A stretch of 64,000 nucleotides of DNA from Monodelphis domestica (Eukaryota > Chordata > Mammalia > Didelphimorphia > Didelphidae). Location of the stretch: positions 230,416,872 through 230,480,871 of the forward strand of contig NC_077233.1 of assembly GCF_027887165.1 (NCBI RefSeq). The letters run 5' to 3'. The notes under the pieces were generated by a model. That model was not told the DNA's origin. It searched no databases and was given only the letters and a program-made list of their open reading frames with translations. The position numbers and the translations under genes are program-made. Positions 48,031 through 60,949 of this stretch are shown in pieces; positions within the stretch are counted from its first letter, which is position 1; each line of letters opens with the position of its first letter.

Positions 48031-48600
48031 ACCTAATCAGTATAAAATAAGTTCTTTCTGTTTGATCCTTGGGGGACTTTGCCTTTTGAGCAGTATGCCT
48101 GTGCTAATGTTCCAGAAGCCATTACCCTGATGTTCAGGTGCCAGGATAGACCAGCTGCCTTTTGAGATATCACAAAACCTTGTACCAAAGATATTAAGTG
48201 ACCCTATCCCAAACACAGGCTTGCCTAGAAGACTGTGTAAAGGGAACCCCTTCCTCCCAGGTCCATTAGCACAGCTGGAATGCTCCAAACAGAGGTCACA
48301 GATTAAGGGTTCTAGGAACATAAGGTTACACTTCCGGGTCAGAGAGGCTTTGGTTGGTTCCCAATATGTGATAGACTAGCACACAGGGAAAGGAAGTGAC
48401 GTGAAGAAAGAGGACTATAATAATGAGACTGTAGAGGCGATCGGGCTCTTCTTTGGAGGTCTTTTTATTTCTTTACCTCCTGATTTATTTCTTAGGCTAT
48501 ATTTATATTAAAATTAAATTGTTAAAAGCTACTATTATCCTTGCAACTTAAGGGTTAATTATTTTATAATCAGTGACCACCACAATCTTTTTCTTTTTTA
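48030..48600 (+). mobile_element. LTR-like fossil, family Z, fragment
   Basis: Its 3' part, attaaaattaaattgttaaaagctact and aacttaagggttaattatttta, matches 52965-53045. A TATA-like ctataataatg lies near 48416. The left edge is uncertain. Confidence 0.5.
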
Positions 48601-48620
48601 CTAATATTGTATTTCCAAGT

Positions 48621-49223
48621 TGTAGCAGTCCACCCCTAGCTATGGGCAAGGGGAACAGTTGGTATGTGCAGATTGCCTTAAAAGAGAGCATGCTCAGTAT
48701 TGCTCATGGCTGGGAAGGCCTCTGACCCTTGACCCCAGCTTCCCCCAGGTTAGGCAGAAAACAGGTTTCTTTGTTCTCGCCTGGTTAAGAGAAACCACAC
48801 CTATACCTTGTCATTAACCAATGAGGATCATCCCTATGTACTGTGTATCAAAGTGTATAAGTAGCCCAGCAAGCTCCACCTCACACTCTCTCTCTCTCTT
48901 TCAGGCTAGCTGATGGCTGTCCTTGCAGGAGCTTGGCCTCTGGCCAAGCTTCATCTTTAATCTTTCTCTTTCATCTCTCTGACCTGTGTGGTATTAAATA
49001 TGGATCTCTGGACTGGTAAAAGCCTTCGGAAGGGTCCTTTGATCAGAGCTTAGCTGTGGCTCATGGAAAATTAATAAAGACTCATTCTGGCCACCTCATA
49101 TCTCTAATTTGACTCCGTCATCCCCCTCGTGGTATCTAAAATTTCTATCCTGTCTCTATCTTCCTACCTTAAAGCTTCTCTCCCCTCTGAGAGAGCTTCA
49201 CAAGTCAATTTCTAAATATTACA
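48621..49223 (+). mobile_element. Solo LTR or LTR end (family X), plus strand
   Basis: Starts TGTAGCAGTCCACCCC and ends AAATATTACA (an alternative end is 49251). It aligns with the reverse of 8082-8793 over U3. It has TATA-like GTATAAGTAG near 48855, a 19-nt hairpin (48931-48949) and AATAAAGACTC near 49073. No clear internal retroviral sequence follows. Confidence 0.78.
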
Positions 49224-50154
49224 TTTGGCATAATAATTTTTCAATATTACAAGGCCTGAGCTTATGGCTTGAGTATGGATGTATGGGAGAGAGAGAGAAC
49301 AGTCTCTGACAGAGACTAGCTGAAGAGAGAGTGGAGGAGGAGCAAGAAGAAAAAAACTGAGAATTCTAGGAGAGAATCAGAAGCTTGAAGATCCAATTGG
49401 CAACTTCACTTTCAGCTGGGAATGTGAGGAGGGAGGTGGATTACCGGAATCTGGGAAGGAGCCTATTTCTTTGGAAATCTACTGTCCCTTCTGAGGCCTT
49501 GAATACCTTCAATCAAACTCTCCCTGACAGCAGTCTAAAGTCCTCAGTGGGATTGTGGATTGGGACTTTTGAAGGGAAACATCCACAGAGGGTCATACCT
49601 CTCCCCAAAAGGGGGTTGACTTCTAGATCCCAATGATTCAAGATTGCCTGACCCAAGGAACTGACATCTTTCCTTGGCAGTTGAGTAGTCCTAAGACCCT
49701 GAAAAGGGCTGATAGTTAATGTCCCTGGGAGAAGCAGAGGCATAAGAGATCATCTTGCCTCTCAAGGACAGATTGGACCGCAGGAGCCCTGGGCTCCTCC
49801 TAAGGGAGGTATCTTGCCATCTCACCGTGGCATTCCTTCTCTAGTCTCCTGTCCTCCATCTCCCAGAAAACATTCTCTGGGGAGACACACTCCCCTTTCA
49901 AGGAGATAGGACTTGGCTTATCTCTCCCCAGAAGGAAGGGAGGAGAAGAACGATCTCTTCACTCTCTCAACCCCATTCCCTCTTTCTCCCCATCATCACC
50001 TTCATTACACTGGCAAGTTAGTTCAGTCCAGGTAAAGGGGTTAACTGACCTGTCTCAAAATAGTCTCTTTCATATGAATAAAGTGGGTTTATACTGCTCT
50101 TAGGCATGCAACCTAGAGACTCACATAGGCCTCTGATCAATAATTCAACAATTG
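49224..50154. other. Unassigned, possibly retroviral-derived, non-coding
   Basis: Purine-rich then pyrimidine-rich sequence with an AATAAAGTGGG near 50078, suggesting another LTR end, but no family could be named. Confidence 0.3.
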
Positions 50155-50330
50155 GATTTTTTTTTTAACCCTTACCTTCTATCTTAGTATCAATTCCAAA
50201 ACAGAATAGCAAGGGTTGTTGACTTGCCCAGGGTCACACAACTAGGAAGTATCTGAAGCCAGATTTAAACCCAAGTTCTCTTGACTCCAGGCCTAGAATT
50301 CTATCTACTGTGCTCCCTAGCTGCCCCTGG
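50155..50330 (-). mobile_element. Marsupial tRNA-derived SINE, minus strand
   Basis: Reversed copy of the 17307-17487 family: T-rich start, cccttaccttctatctta, gacttgcccagggtcacaca, and end ccctagctgcccctgg. Confidence 0.9.
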
Positions 50331-50394
50331 ATCTTAAATTACATCTTGTTCTGTGCTAGGCCGGATTCAGGGCAGCACCCTAATAAATTAGGTT

Positions 50395-51370
50395 TGATAC
50401 TGCAATGAAATGATACACCTATAAGTCATTCAACACTTAACAAAAGATTTGCTTAGCCATAACAGAGGAAGGACACTTCAGAATGAATGGAGAATCCTGA
50501 AAGTTGATCCTACTGAATAAACTACCCTACCCCTGAGTTGTCCATCATGGTTTGCCAGTCAACACTCAGACTGAAAGCTTCATGGTTGTATTGTACAAAG
50601 AAGACCAAGAAGTAATATCAACAGTCCAAACCTTGAGTCCCCTGAACTAATAAAATTTTGAAGGACACCTAAAATATCTGTTAAGGAAAAACTAGCTTAA
50701 CTTACATGGGAAGGACTGGTAGGGCAAAGGGGTTAGGATATTACTCCCACCAAATTTCCCCCTCCCTGGGAGCTCTAAAGAATAGAGGAAGAGGAATACC
50801 AAATATCTAGAGCCCTCTGAGGGATATCCCTCCTTCTATGAGAACTAAATAGATTCTTTCCCCTCTCTCTTATTGCCATAAAGTAACAATGTCACCCTTT
50901 GGTCCTCCCAACCCTTCCTAAAGAGTTATTCAATGGCCACTGAATGGTATGGTAGTGGCAATGTGGAGAGGCCAATCAGTTCTAGAATAACATAAGCAAG
51001 GGGCTACCTTTGCCATTACCATGCCAAAGCTCACTCTACTGGGGCCTCTGAATCTGCCCACTCTGTTGCTGCTAGGCTGCCATTGCTTCTGGGGTTTGAT
51101 ATTCTGTCCATTGCCACTGCCCAAAGTCAACTGCCACCCCCTGCCCAGGACCAAAGCCTTCACACTGTCATGGGTATTGTCACTGTACCAGTGTTGGATT
51201 ACTGCTACCATTGGGCCCTAACTGGGCCCTCTTCCCTTTTTTTGACTCTGACCCCTATTCAGGGGTCATCTGCTGATTTTCACCTATTGTCTGTGGGTTC
51301 TGCAAAACTCCAACCCCCCCAAATTCCTATTTAATTTCTTATGCCAACCCATGCTAAATTGAAACCACAA
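50395..51370 (-). mobile_element. LTR-like fossil, family W, copy 1
   Basis: The block tcaacacttaacaaaagatttgc (about 50430) recurs as tcaactattaacaaaagattt at about 51695, with further shared blocks (gttaactcacat/cttaacttacat, tattactcccac/tatttctcccat). The reversed copy at 51.7 kb has AATAAATC, like a polyadenylation signal, so the LTRs would be on the minus strand. The element's other end is not certain. Confidence 0.45.
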
Positions 51371-51658
51371 TGGGGAAAGTCATGATGTGGCAAGTGATAC
51401 TTGCATATACAATGTGCTCTTCTTTTTGAATGGCCACATTTTACAGTCTAATCTAGAATTGGGGAAGGGAGTATGTACCTTGTGGTAAATAACTATCCTC
51501 TCTAGAGGCATCACCAAAAACATCACTGGTAATATGGAAGCCAATGTGGGCTCACTTTCCTCTGCCTTTACTTTGATAAGATCATTTCATTTAACTCCTA
51601 CATGACTGTATCAATTATTCTGAGATAAGCCCATCCTATACCAATATACTGTAATCTA

Positions 51659-51960
51659 AATTCCCTATTGGAATATCAGACACTAATAAGTTTTTCAACT
51701 ATTAACAAAAGATTTATTTAACCATGGCAAAGGGAGGATCATTCAACAAGGCTGAGGATTAAGGGTGCCTTGAGTTAACTCACATAGATAGTTAGGGTAT
51801 TTCTCCCATAACACATAGATTACCCAATAGTATGGCTCTTGCTATTCAGGAAACAAGAACAAATAAGGGAATTTCATTTGTCAAATCCAAATATTTCTAA
51901 AACCAGGAAGTCCCTCTTCTTTGTATGCTTTTCCATAAGTAAAAGGAAATTCTTAATCCC
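51659..51960 (-). mobile_element. LTR-like fossil, family W, copy 2 (partial)
   Basis: Paralogous to 50395 onward, same direction, about 1.27 kb apart. These may be two ends of one lost element or independent solo LTRs. Confidence 0.45.
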
Positions 51961-52039
51961 TTTCTTCTAATTTAATGGGGGATATGGAGGTTTTCTTACC
52001 ACAGAAATGTGTAGGGATTAACCAGCCTACAGTGACAGG

Positions 52040-53045
52040 CATTAGAAACCATAGAGACAGGAAATAAGGTAGAAAGAAGGATATAAAAGGGGGCCACTGA
52101 TCAGTTGGTTGGTCTGTCAGTTGCTGACAGTTAAGGCTGGCAGTTGCAGGAAGTTGGATGCTGGGCATGAGTTGGTCATTGAGAGTTGGTTGCTGGTGGT
52201 GTGGACTGGTGATTAGTTGGTGGTTGGCATTTAGTTGCTGGAATATAAAGGAGGGCCTGAGTTTACTGAGAGGGCTTTTGACTTTAGCCTTTAGAGGGCT
52301 TTTTGCCTTTTGGGTTTTGGGCTTTTGGTTTGGACTGTTAGGTTTTTTCCTTTCTTTGAACTTTTTGGAAGGTGGCTGCTCTTCATTGTTTAACAGTTAA
52401 AATTTAGGGAAACTGAGGCAGGTAGAAATTAGTTTCTCTCTGCAAGGAGTATTATTTTTATGAGGTTTATTAAAGGTCAAGGGTTAAAGAAAATACAAGC
52501 AAGAGAAGCACATGCTAGGTGGGCCATGAGGCCCACCCAAATTTCACTCACATCATGAGGTGTGTCTGTTTGCCAGGGGAGCCAGGAAGGGAAGAGAGAG
52601 ACCCTGCCGTGGGCGGAGACCCTCTAAATAATTATTTTGCTCTCGGCCCAGGTGAGAATTCAGTGAGATTACAAAGCACTCTTGGGAAGTGGAGCAAGGA
52701 TTTCTGGGGATTGAAGTCCTGGATTCAAGTCTATTTTTACAATTGACAGATCTAATTGGGGTTGGATTAAACACTGATTGGGTTGGTTTTGATTGGGCTG
52801 GATTGGGTTGGAACTTTGTGTGGTGGTTGTTATTATAGGTAGTTTTAGATAGTAAAATTATAGGCAGTTATAGATAGTTATAGGATAGCTAGTTAGGTAT
52901 TAGGAAATTTATTTCTCTACCTCTTTCCTATATTCCCCTCCTATACTATATCCTTTTACTATCTGTATTTTAATTAAACTAAAATTTTAATTGTTAAAAG
53001 CTGCTAGAATTTTTTGTTTCTCTGGCTTAAAGGGATAATATTAAT
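52040..53045 (+). mobile_element. LTR-like fossil, family Z, with a nested LTR
   Basis: A TATA box GATATAAAAGG lies near 52079, followed by a stretch of short ttggt/gttgg-rich repeats (52110-52240), and it ends with aattgttaaaagctgctaga, as at 48520. A family Y LTR (52387-52741) is inserted in it in the opposite direction. Confidence 0.55.
52387..52741 (-). mobile_element. Solo LTR (family Y), minus strand
   Basis: Reverse match to 18580-18927 over the whole 350 bp (landmarks gaaactgaggcaggtagaaa, gattacaaagcactcttggg, ggattgaagtcctggattca). The ends are TG-like and TTTACA when reversed. Flanking duplication is unclear. Confidence 0.82.
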
Positions 53046-54611
53046 TTATAATTCTACTATATTCTCATTAAAACTTAAATTATTAAAAGCTGCTCTCTTA
53101 TTTTTCCAAAACCCTTATTTTAATCCTTACACACATAAACCACAAACTCCCTATTTTCTATATCAATATATATTGCTCTATGAACATGAAAGCACTGTTT
53201 GATAACATTGGACTTAAGAATCAAAAAAGAACTCCAGAGGTAGGAATGGGTTTTATCTTCCCAACCCAAGGTGGTGGCAGGTATGACTAAGAAATATGAG
53301 ACTTATGTTTAATGTAGCTGAAGGAAAGTGTTAGCAACTTATGTGGCATATTCAGAGAATGGAGACATTAAAATCTTTTGAACTTATTGACGCTTTTTAT
53401 CTCTGGAAAGAGGTAGTAAGAACTTAGCATTTCATCAAGCATGTATGAGAATATAAAATTTCAAAGCACAAAACTTCTGTGGTTGCTATATATTATAGAA
53501 GAGTTTCACGTGATGAAGACACTATGTATTATAATTTAACAACCGTGGCTTGAACTGAGAATGCCTGTTCAAACAGGAATGAACTTTCTTGCCTAGAACT
53601 TGAGCTGTAAAGGTTTCAAAGGTACAAAAATAATTTATGGAATGGAATGGAAATTCTGATAACCAGCTTGAGTCACATAACTTAACAAAGGTTAAGTTAC
53701 TTGCCTTGGGTCACATACCTAGTAAATATCTGAGACTGAATTTGAACACAGATATTCTTGACCCCAGATTTAACACTCTATCCATTGTACTACCTAACTC
53801 CTTTACCATCTAACTACCATATCATCAAATATTTTATATATAGGGGACAGTTAATTAAATAAAGTATAAGAGAATCAGATCCATTCAACCAACAATCAAC
53901 CTAATATTGTTACAAAGGAAATTTAAGAAATTATTGCACACGTAGCCAGATGACAATGATAATGTTTGCTCATGTAATATATGTCTTACATTTTTGCTTG
54001 TGGGTGTTGATATATATTGATGCAAATATTAATTGCTATATGTTTCTGAATTATGTAAAAATCAATTTATTAGTAATTCTAGCAATCACCAATGAATGAG
54101 TCAATGGCCTCTTAAATACCAAAACAAACAAACAAACTAAGTTTTAGAAAGAGCATTTTATGTTCAATAAAGAGGGACCATATTAGTGAGACATGCATAT
54201 TCAAAACATTATTGATTATTCATAGGGATTTACAGGAATAGGGAAATATAATGAGAATAGTAAAGTAGATCAGTTTGAAATGTTGAGCTGCTGGACATGT
54301 TGGAGACATAGTGGGGTGTTTACGCTATGTTACAATCATTAAACTGTATATCTGGTTGACTATTTCATGTTACAACTGATATCATGGAATTTTTGAGCCA
54401 GCTGAAATGAGAGGAATGTTATTAAGAAACTTAAAGAAGAGATATCTTAGACTGTCATAATTTGAAGAACTGGGCATGCTTCTTAAGCTCTGCAAGAACT
54501 CAGCTTGTGAAAATGAGGGCTTCATTTCTCACCATAATAATTATAAATCTCTTTATTTAAAGCTATCTTAATCAGATCTTATAAGCTAAAATTAATCAAT
54601 AAGATAGTTGA
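53046..54611. other. AT-rich, with one SINE/MIR fragment
   Basis: 53640-53800 is a reversed MIR/SINE fragment (ttacttgccttgggtcacat, ccattgtactacctaac). No other feature is supported. Confidence 0.5.
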
Positions 54612-55549
54612 TGTTAGAATTGTTTCTTTTAGTTGTGTAATGTCAAATACATGTAACGTTAAAATAGACTGAATGTATAAATACTATGGAATAATTCCTT
54701 GGGATGTGTGAAGATTAAATTTAACACTCCCCTGATTATAGGAATGAAAATACTTAAATCTCCCCTGATTGTGAAGATTAAATTGTAACCCCTGTCTATT
54801 TTTAGAACATGGTACTTAAAAGTTAAGTATGGAGATCTACCCATTTTTAGATTTAATCACCAAAGGTGCAAACACCCCATTTCACACATTGAGTGGGGAA
54901 GGTATGTGACCCATGTCTGTGATAGTAGATGACAAATCAGAATTGACTGACTGCCTTCTGGGAAGTCCTAAAACAAAGCATCAACTGTGATTGGTATATA
55001 TAAAATTAGGGGAAGACACAGGAAGTGATGCAAAAGAAGTGTCTTGAAAAGGAGCTGTTACTTCCTGTGAGATTGAATTCTTCATTTTTTGGAAGTGGAG
55101 ACTGGAGGAATTCTTCATTCTTTTGAGTTGAGGCTGGTGAAGAGGGGCAGAAGGATCTCCTGACTGGACCTGGAACCCTCCTTTCCTGGTGAGGCTGATA
55201 AAGAATCTGCTGACTGGACTGACACGTGATGAGTGAAAGGCTGACTCTTAACTGCTGGCTTTTCTCTGAAGAGACCGGCCGCAGGAAAGACCTACTCTTG
55301 AGAGAGGCTTCCCCGGGTCCTCATCTTTGCTGAGGCCAACTGAAACTAATTCTCCCTGCCTGGAGGGGTTGGGAGTAAATTACTTAGTGCTCAGGCTAGA
55401 TATCTTACATTATCCTCTCTCTGATTTCTTGCTTCACTCTTTCTACATTTTGTAAATAAAATCTCTTTGGAATTAACTAAATTCCTGGCAACCACACTCT
55501 TAAATAATCAGAGTCCAGCTCTAAAATTTAACCCCATTTCCCCCTTACA
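54612..55549 (+). mobile_element. Solo LTR, about 0.94 kb
   Basis: Begins TGTTAGAATTG and ends CCCCCTTACA. U3 contains repeated gattaaatt and ctcccctgatt units (54710-54790). AATAAAATC lies near 55456, about 90 bp from the end. No internal retroviral part is adjacent. GATG occurs at both edges, overlapping the TG start. Confidence 0.65.
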
Positions 55550-56860
55550 GATGTATAGATATTCATTCTTATAATTTTAAGTGTTGATTTTTATATTTAA
55601 TGCTTTTGACATATAGTTCATATAGTTGCAGATGTCATATATACTTCAATAGATTTTGCAAGGGAATAAAATTTTTTTAGCTGTAGGGAGGAATGCTGCC
55701 CTTGTCTTAGAGTATCTAAGAGAAGATAATTCCTCCCTTAGAGTCATTATACTAGAATAGATAAGTCAAAGGTATCTGTCCTTAAGTAGGCAAAAATTAC
55801 CTTGTTAAGTTCTCATGGCTTTTGACCTTGAAAAGACTTCCAAAGAGAAATATCAGATATGTAGAGAAACAGAAAACATATGGGGTTGTTGAAGAATGAA
55901 GGTGGGGCACCTTCCTATACTTCATCTAGGACTGTATGAATGTGAAGTTGAACACTTGCTAGTAGCTATCATTTGGTAGGGAAGATTGAGATCAGAGCAG
56001 AGAAGATGTACAGATATGAGTTATAAATGAACTAGAATCTGAGCAAGAAACTGAATGTAGATCAGGCAGATGTGGGGCCAATGAAATATAGAAATGTAAT
56101 CCAAACTATTGAAAATGCATATGCAATTGGGGGAAATGGTTTGATAAACTTGCCCATTGTAGGGTTGCCACAAACCTTCAGTTTGTTAAAAAAAATCTGT
56201 AAAATGAAACAAAATGAAGGACAATAAAACAAAGTATGCCTGTATACACCTGTATTACTACAACCTGGTGGGGTTGAGTGGGGAAATGTTTTCCTGAATT
56301 CCTTACATGATATGAAAATAGAAGAAATAAGCATGTTGTATCCTTTTAACTTTGATGTTGATTCTTGTAAACCCTGAATTAGTAAAGTGGTTTCTTTTGC
56401 CTTTTATTTATCTACCAGTTCCTTATTGTATTTTATCCCTTAAACCCCAAAAAGCAAATCATTGGACTAGTCTAGCTTAGGCCTGACCTAGAGCAAGAAA
56501 GTGACTAAAAGGTGACTTAAAACTTGTTCTTTGAAGTATAGAGAAATTAGGGATCAGATAGTCCAAATCCTACTGATTTTACAAATATGGAAAATGAGGC
56601 CCAAAAAGATTAATTTATTACCTAAGATAAAGAAGTATTAAGTCTAGTTAGGACTCTTGCTGCTATGCAACATATCTTATCAACTAGCAGTTCTCCCAGG
56701 CTGTCTAACAGTTTGGGCCAGTGGAAAGATGCTGACCCACTTTATTTTCCTAGCAAACACTTCTGGTGCACTGGTAAGTTTTTATTTGCCAGGTTGCTTT
56801 AGCAAAGGACTTTTCACTATGATTAAACACTTTAAAAGGTAAGATTTTACTAACTATAAT
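55550..56860. other. No firm feature
   Basis: AT-rich. A weak MIR-like stretch at about 56525-56650 is the only candidate. Confidence 0.3.
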
Positions 56861-56869
56861 TGTGTGTTT

Positions 56870-59235
56870 TTCCTGAAATTTTGACAAAGAAAGGGGAAAA
56901 TTATAAAAATTTGACTAGAACATATGCAAAATTAAAATATGTGGGCCATGAGCCCAGAATTATCTCCCCAGGAAAACTCAATATGTTCCATAAAGTGATG
57001 AAATTGATATTTCAAAAGCAAATAGACATTGAAAAGTTTACAGAAAGACATAATCATTTTAAGGAGGACTTAAAAATAAAAGACAATGGGACATGTAGGT
57101 GGCTCAGTGGATAGAGAGTCTTGGGTTCAAATGTGGTCTTAGATACTTTCTAGCTGTGTGACCCTGGGCAACTCACTTAAATGTCGGTTGCCTAGCCCTC
57201 ATCATTCTTCTGCCTTGGAATTGATACCATCTGTTGATTATAAGCCAGAAGGTAAGAATTTTTTATTTTTTTAAAAGAATAATAGGCAGGCCTCTAAGAC
57301 AAAAAGATAAGTACTTAAAATAGTTCAGACACTTAAGTCAAGGCAAACCAGTTGTTAAAAAAAACGGAAAACTAGAATATCACATTAGCTAAATTACTAA
57401 AGGTTCTAAAAGGTTGTTTCAGAAACACTAAGGGTAAAAAATAGAAAGAGAGATTAGATGCTAGTTGATTCTGTTAAGTTACTACCATTAACAAAAAAGA
57501 AGTCCAAATAGCTTACAGAGTTATTGATATATGTTATGTAAAACTTTGAAGATGATAAGATAGTATATGTGGAAAATCCTAGAAATTCAACTAAAAAGTT
57601 AATTGAAACAATAATCTTAGCAAAATAAGCAGGAAATAAAATAATCCCACAACATCATCAGCATTTCCATATATAACTAATAGAGTCCTGCAAGAAAAGA
57701 TAGTAAGGGATACTCTATTTAAAATAACCATAGAATAAAATACTTGGGAGTATACCTGCCAAAAGAAACTCAGAAACTACATGAACATGATTATAAAACA
57801 CTTTATACAAATAAAGTCAGATTAAAATAAATGGAGAAATAGTAATTGTTCATGGTTTGGCAGAGCTGACATATTTAAAATGACACTTTTATCTAAACTA
57901 GTCTACTTACTCAATGACATTTCAATTGAATCACCAAAAATTATTTTATTGAGTTAGAAAAAAAGAATGACAAAATTCATTTGGAAGAACAAAAGGTCAA
58001 GAATATCAAAGGAATTAATGAAAAAAATTAAAGAATATAGTTAGATTTAAACTGTATTTTAAAGCAGTGGTTGTCAAAACTATCTGATACTGACTAAGAA
58101 ATAGAAAGGTTGATCAGTGGGACAGAACAGACATACAACAAACAGTAGTAAAAAATTATAGTTACCTTATGTTTGACAAAAGTAAAGATCAAAGTTTTGG
58201 AGATAAGAATTCACTATTTCCTAAAAAAAAGTTGGGAAAACTGGAAAGTAGTCTGGCAGAAACTAAGTGTAGATCAATATTTTATATCATTTGCCAAGAT
58301 AAGATCAAAATGGATATATGACTGAAACATAAGTGGAAATATAAGCAAATTAGAAGAACATAGAACATATTATCTATCAGATTTATCTAGAATCTATAAA
58401 CAACAGATAAAGAACATTAAAAAATGTAAATGGATATATATTTAAAAGGTTTTGTATAAATAAAATTAATATAAACAAAATTAGAAGGAAAACAGAAAAT
58501 TGGGTAGGGTTATAAATAATTTCTGGAATAGAGGTCTTACATATAAAATATATAGAGAAGAGAACTTTGTCAAATTTATAAGAATATGAGCTATTTCCCA
58601 ATTGATAAATGGTCAAGGGATATGAACAGACAATTTTTGGGGAAAAAATCAAACTTATTTATAGCCATATGAAAAAAAATACTCTAAATCATTACTGATA
58701 AGAGAAATGCAAATAAAAAATAACCTCTGAGATATCTCAAATTGGCAAAAGCGATAAAAGCTCAAAATGGCAAATGTTGGAAAGGATATGAAAAATGAGG
58801 ACATTAATATACTGTTGGTAGAACTGTAAATTGATCTAACCATTTTGGAGAGCAATCTGGAATTATGCCCCCAAAGTTATAAAACTGTGTATACCCTTTG
58901 ACCCTGCTATACCACTTATTAGGTCTATTTCCCAAAGTGTTCAGGGGAAAAGGAAAAGAACCTAGATGTTCTCAAATATTTATAGCAGCTCTCTTTGTGG
59001 TGGCAAAGAACTGGATACCCATCATTTAGAGAACGGCTAAACAAGATGGGGCATATATTATAATGGAATACCACTATGTTAAGAAATGCTAAGCTGGTTA
59101 TTTTTTTTAAAACCTATAAATGAATAGAACCTTTAAGAGAAAATTATATACAGAAACAGAAATATTATTTGAAAAATAACTAAGACTGTTCACCTATAGA
59201 GAAAGGACTGGTAAATAGATGCATAACATAGTTTT
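56870..59235 (+). mobile_element. Older LINE-1 copy D, internally deleted
   Basis: 56870-57085 encodes an ORF1 C-terminal-like segment (EPRIISPGKLNMF and QKQIDIEKFTERHNHF). After a SINE, ORF2 3' sequence runs from about 57540 to 59180 (ttgggagtatacctgcc, gacaaaattcatttggaag, cattttggagagcaatctgg). It is more diverged than A-C. The ORF2 5' half is missing. Many stops. Confidence 0.75.
57088..57275 (+). mobile_element. Marsupial tRNA-derived SINE in L1-D
   Basis: tgggacatgtaggtggctcag head, tgtgtgaccctgggcaactc, tctgccttggaattgatacc, then an A/T-rich end. Same family as 36800. Confidence 0.88.
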
Positions 59236-59655
59236 ATACATATATTTCTATTTTTTGTTGTCTGCTGATCTTCATGTCATCTATGGCTTCCACAAAACCC
59301 TAAAAAAATTCCCAATTAATTTCTCATGCTATATTTCTTATATTGAAATCTTGGTGTAGTTAAAAAAAAAACTATTATAGACAAAGTTTCTTCTTAAAAA
59401 TTTATTTGTTTCTTTGTTACATGAAAGTTCCCACTCATCTCCTTCCCTCCCTCCCCAAGCTGCACTAGAGAATTGAGGGACTCAGTGAAGACTGAACCGT
59501 TTATTTTCATTTTATTCTTCTTGCCCCCAACCTCACATGACTATCATAGATATATGCTTTACATGATTTCATATGTAAAATGAGTATCATATTTCTTGCC
59601 TCCTCAGTTGGTGAGAGAGGAGTGGAGAAAGAGAATTTTGTGATCATTTAAAATT
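59236..59655. other. Short repeat block and T-rich flank
   Basis: 59265-59380 (tctgctgatcttcatgtcat, aatttctcatgct) resembles 51265-51385 (tctgctgattttcacctatt, aatttcttatgcc), a small shared repeat of unknown kind. The rest is unassigned. Confidence 0.4.
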
Positions 59656-60200
59656 CCATGAGTTCCAGGTAAGAAAATCAATTTATTGACCAGGCTAGCA
59701 ATAACCAATAAATTAATTGGTCAATGATCTCTCTTGGTGACCAAAGACCAAGAAATTCAGCCTCATGCATCATTAAATATAATTTTGGAATCTTGTTATT
59801 CAGTTTTCCCCTAGCCATCCCAAGACATCTCTAACTTCCTCTAATGAGGAAGTAGTCCAACATTCAGTCCCTCCTCAATTCCTTGATTGATGATGGAAAA
59901 TCACATGCCCTGTCCTAGGATTCTAATGTTTGGAAGGAAAAATCAGGTCCTACTCATTTAAGAGTGACGTTGTCCTTTCACCCCACTCAGGACTTAAGGC
60001 TTGCCCTACTGCTTGTAGACGCATCTGGCCTAAGAAGATTCTTATTTACTGGGCAGGATAGAACCCACAATCTCACTTTTAAATTACCCTAAAATAGAAG
60101 ATGCTCTAGAATCGGAGATGTCAAAACCATTCCTTGTACTTGTTAGAACAAAGAAATGGGGAAAGAGGTTTGAAGGATAGATATGAGTCTCAACATAAAG
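59655..60200. repeat. 0.5-kb interspersed repeat (family R), copy 2
   Basis: See the copy in CRYM intron 7 (39320-39850); same order and direction. Reversed AATAAATTGATTTTCTTAC near its left end fits an LTR end on the minus strand. Confidence 0.7.
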
Positions 60201-60214
60201 CTAGAAATGAGATA

Positions 60215-60645
60215 TATCTGCAGAGTGAGAGGAGCAGGAGAACATTGTACACAGAGACTGATGCACTGTGGCACAATCGAATGTAATGGACTTCTCTAGC
60301 AGCAGTGCAATGATCCAGGACAAGTCTGAGGAACTTATGAGAACTTGGGAGAAAGAACGCTATCCACATCCCAAGAAAGAACTGTGGAACCAGAAATGCA
60401 GAAAAAAAAATATGATCAATCATGTAGTTTGAGAGGGATATGATTGGGGTTTTGATGTTAAAAGACCACTCTTCTGCAGATATGAAAAACACAAAAATAG
60501 GTTTTGAACAATGATGCATGTATAGCCCAGTGGAACTGCTTGTCAGCTTCAGGAGGAAGGGGGGAGGAAAGAGTAGGAGGTAGGTGGGAATCATGAATCA
60601 TGTAACCATGGAAAAAGTCTAAATAAAAAAAATTTTTTTAAAGAA
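60215..60645 (+). mobile_element. L1 3' end, strongly 5'-truncated
   Basis: Starts inside the ORF2 end (gagaggagcaggagaacatt) and runs through gtgcaatgatccaggacaa to an A-rich tail (aaataaaaaaaa). Closely matches the 3' part of L1-C, but is only about 430 bp, a typical dead-on-arrival insertion. Confidence 0.88.
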
Positions 60646-60756
60646 ATAATATCATATCAAAAAACAGATCCTTTCAATTTTGAACTGAAAATAAATTTTA
60701 AATTAATAATTAATTTAAAAAATATATATTTTAAGTGCACTGAATTTACCATTCTG

Positions 60757-60943
60757 GAACCCTTACCTTACCTTCCACCAACACACAATATTGATTCCAA
60801 GGCAGAAGAGTGGCAAGGGCTAGGCAATGGGGGTTAAGTGACTTGCCCAAGGTCACACAGCTGGGAAGTGTCTGAGGCAATATTTGAACCCAGAACCTCC
60901 CATCTCTAGGCCTGTACATTCACTGAGCTACCCAGCTGCCCCT
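60757..60943 (-). mobile_element. Marsupial tRNA-derived SINE, minus strand
   Basis: Reversed full-length copy: cccttaccttaccttcca, tattgattccaaggcagaag, gacttgcccaaggtcacaca, cccagctgcccctg. Confidence 0.93.
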
Positions 60944-60949
60944 GTTTTT

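Noticed and set aside
49109-49743. Open frames next to the family X LTR as retroviral gag
   Set aside because: No capsid, zinc-knuckle or protease motif; cannot be supported.
51953-52400. Open frames near the family Z LTR as a new gene
   Set aside because: Low-complexity Trp/Leu/Gly-rich translation of ttggt-type repeats in an LTR.
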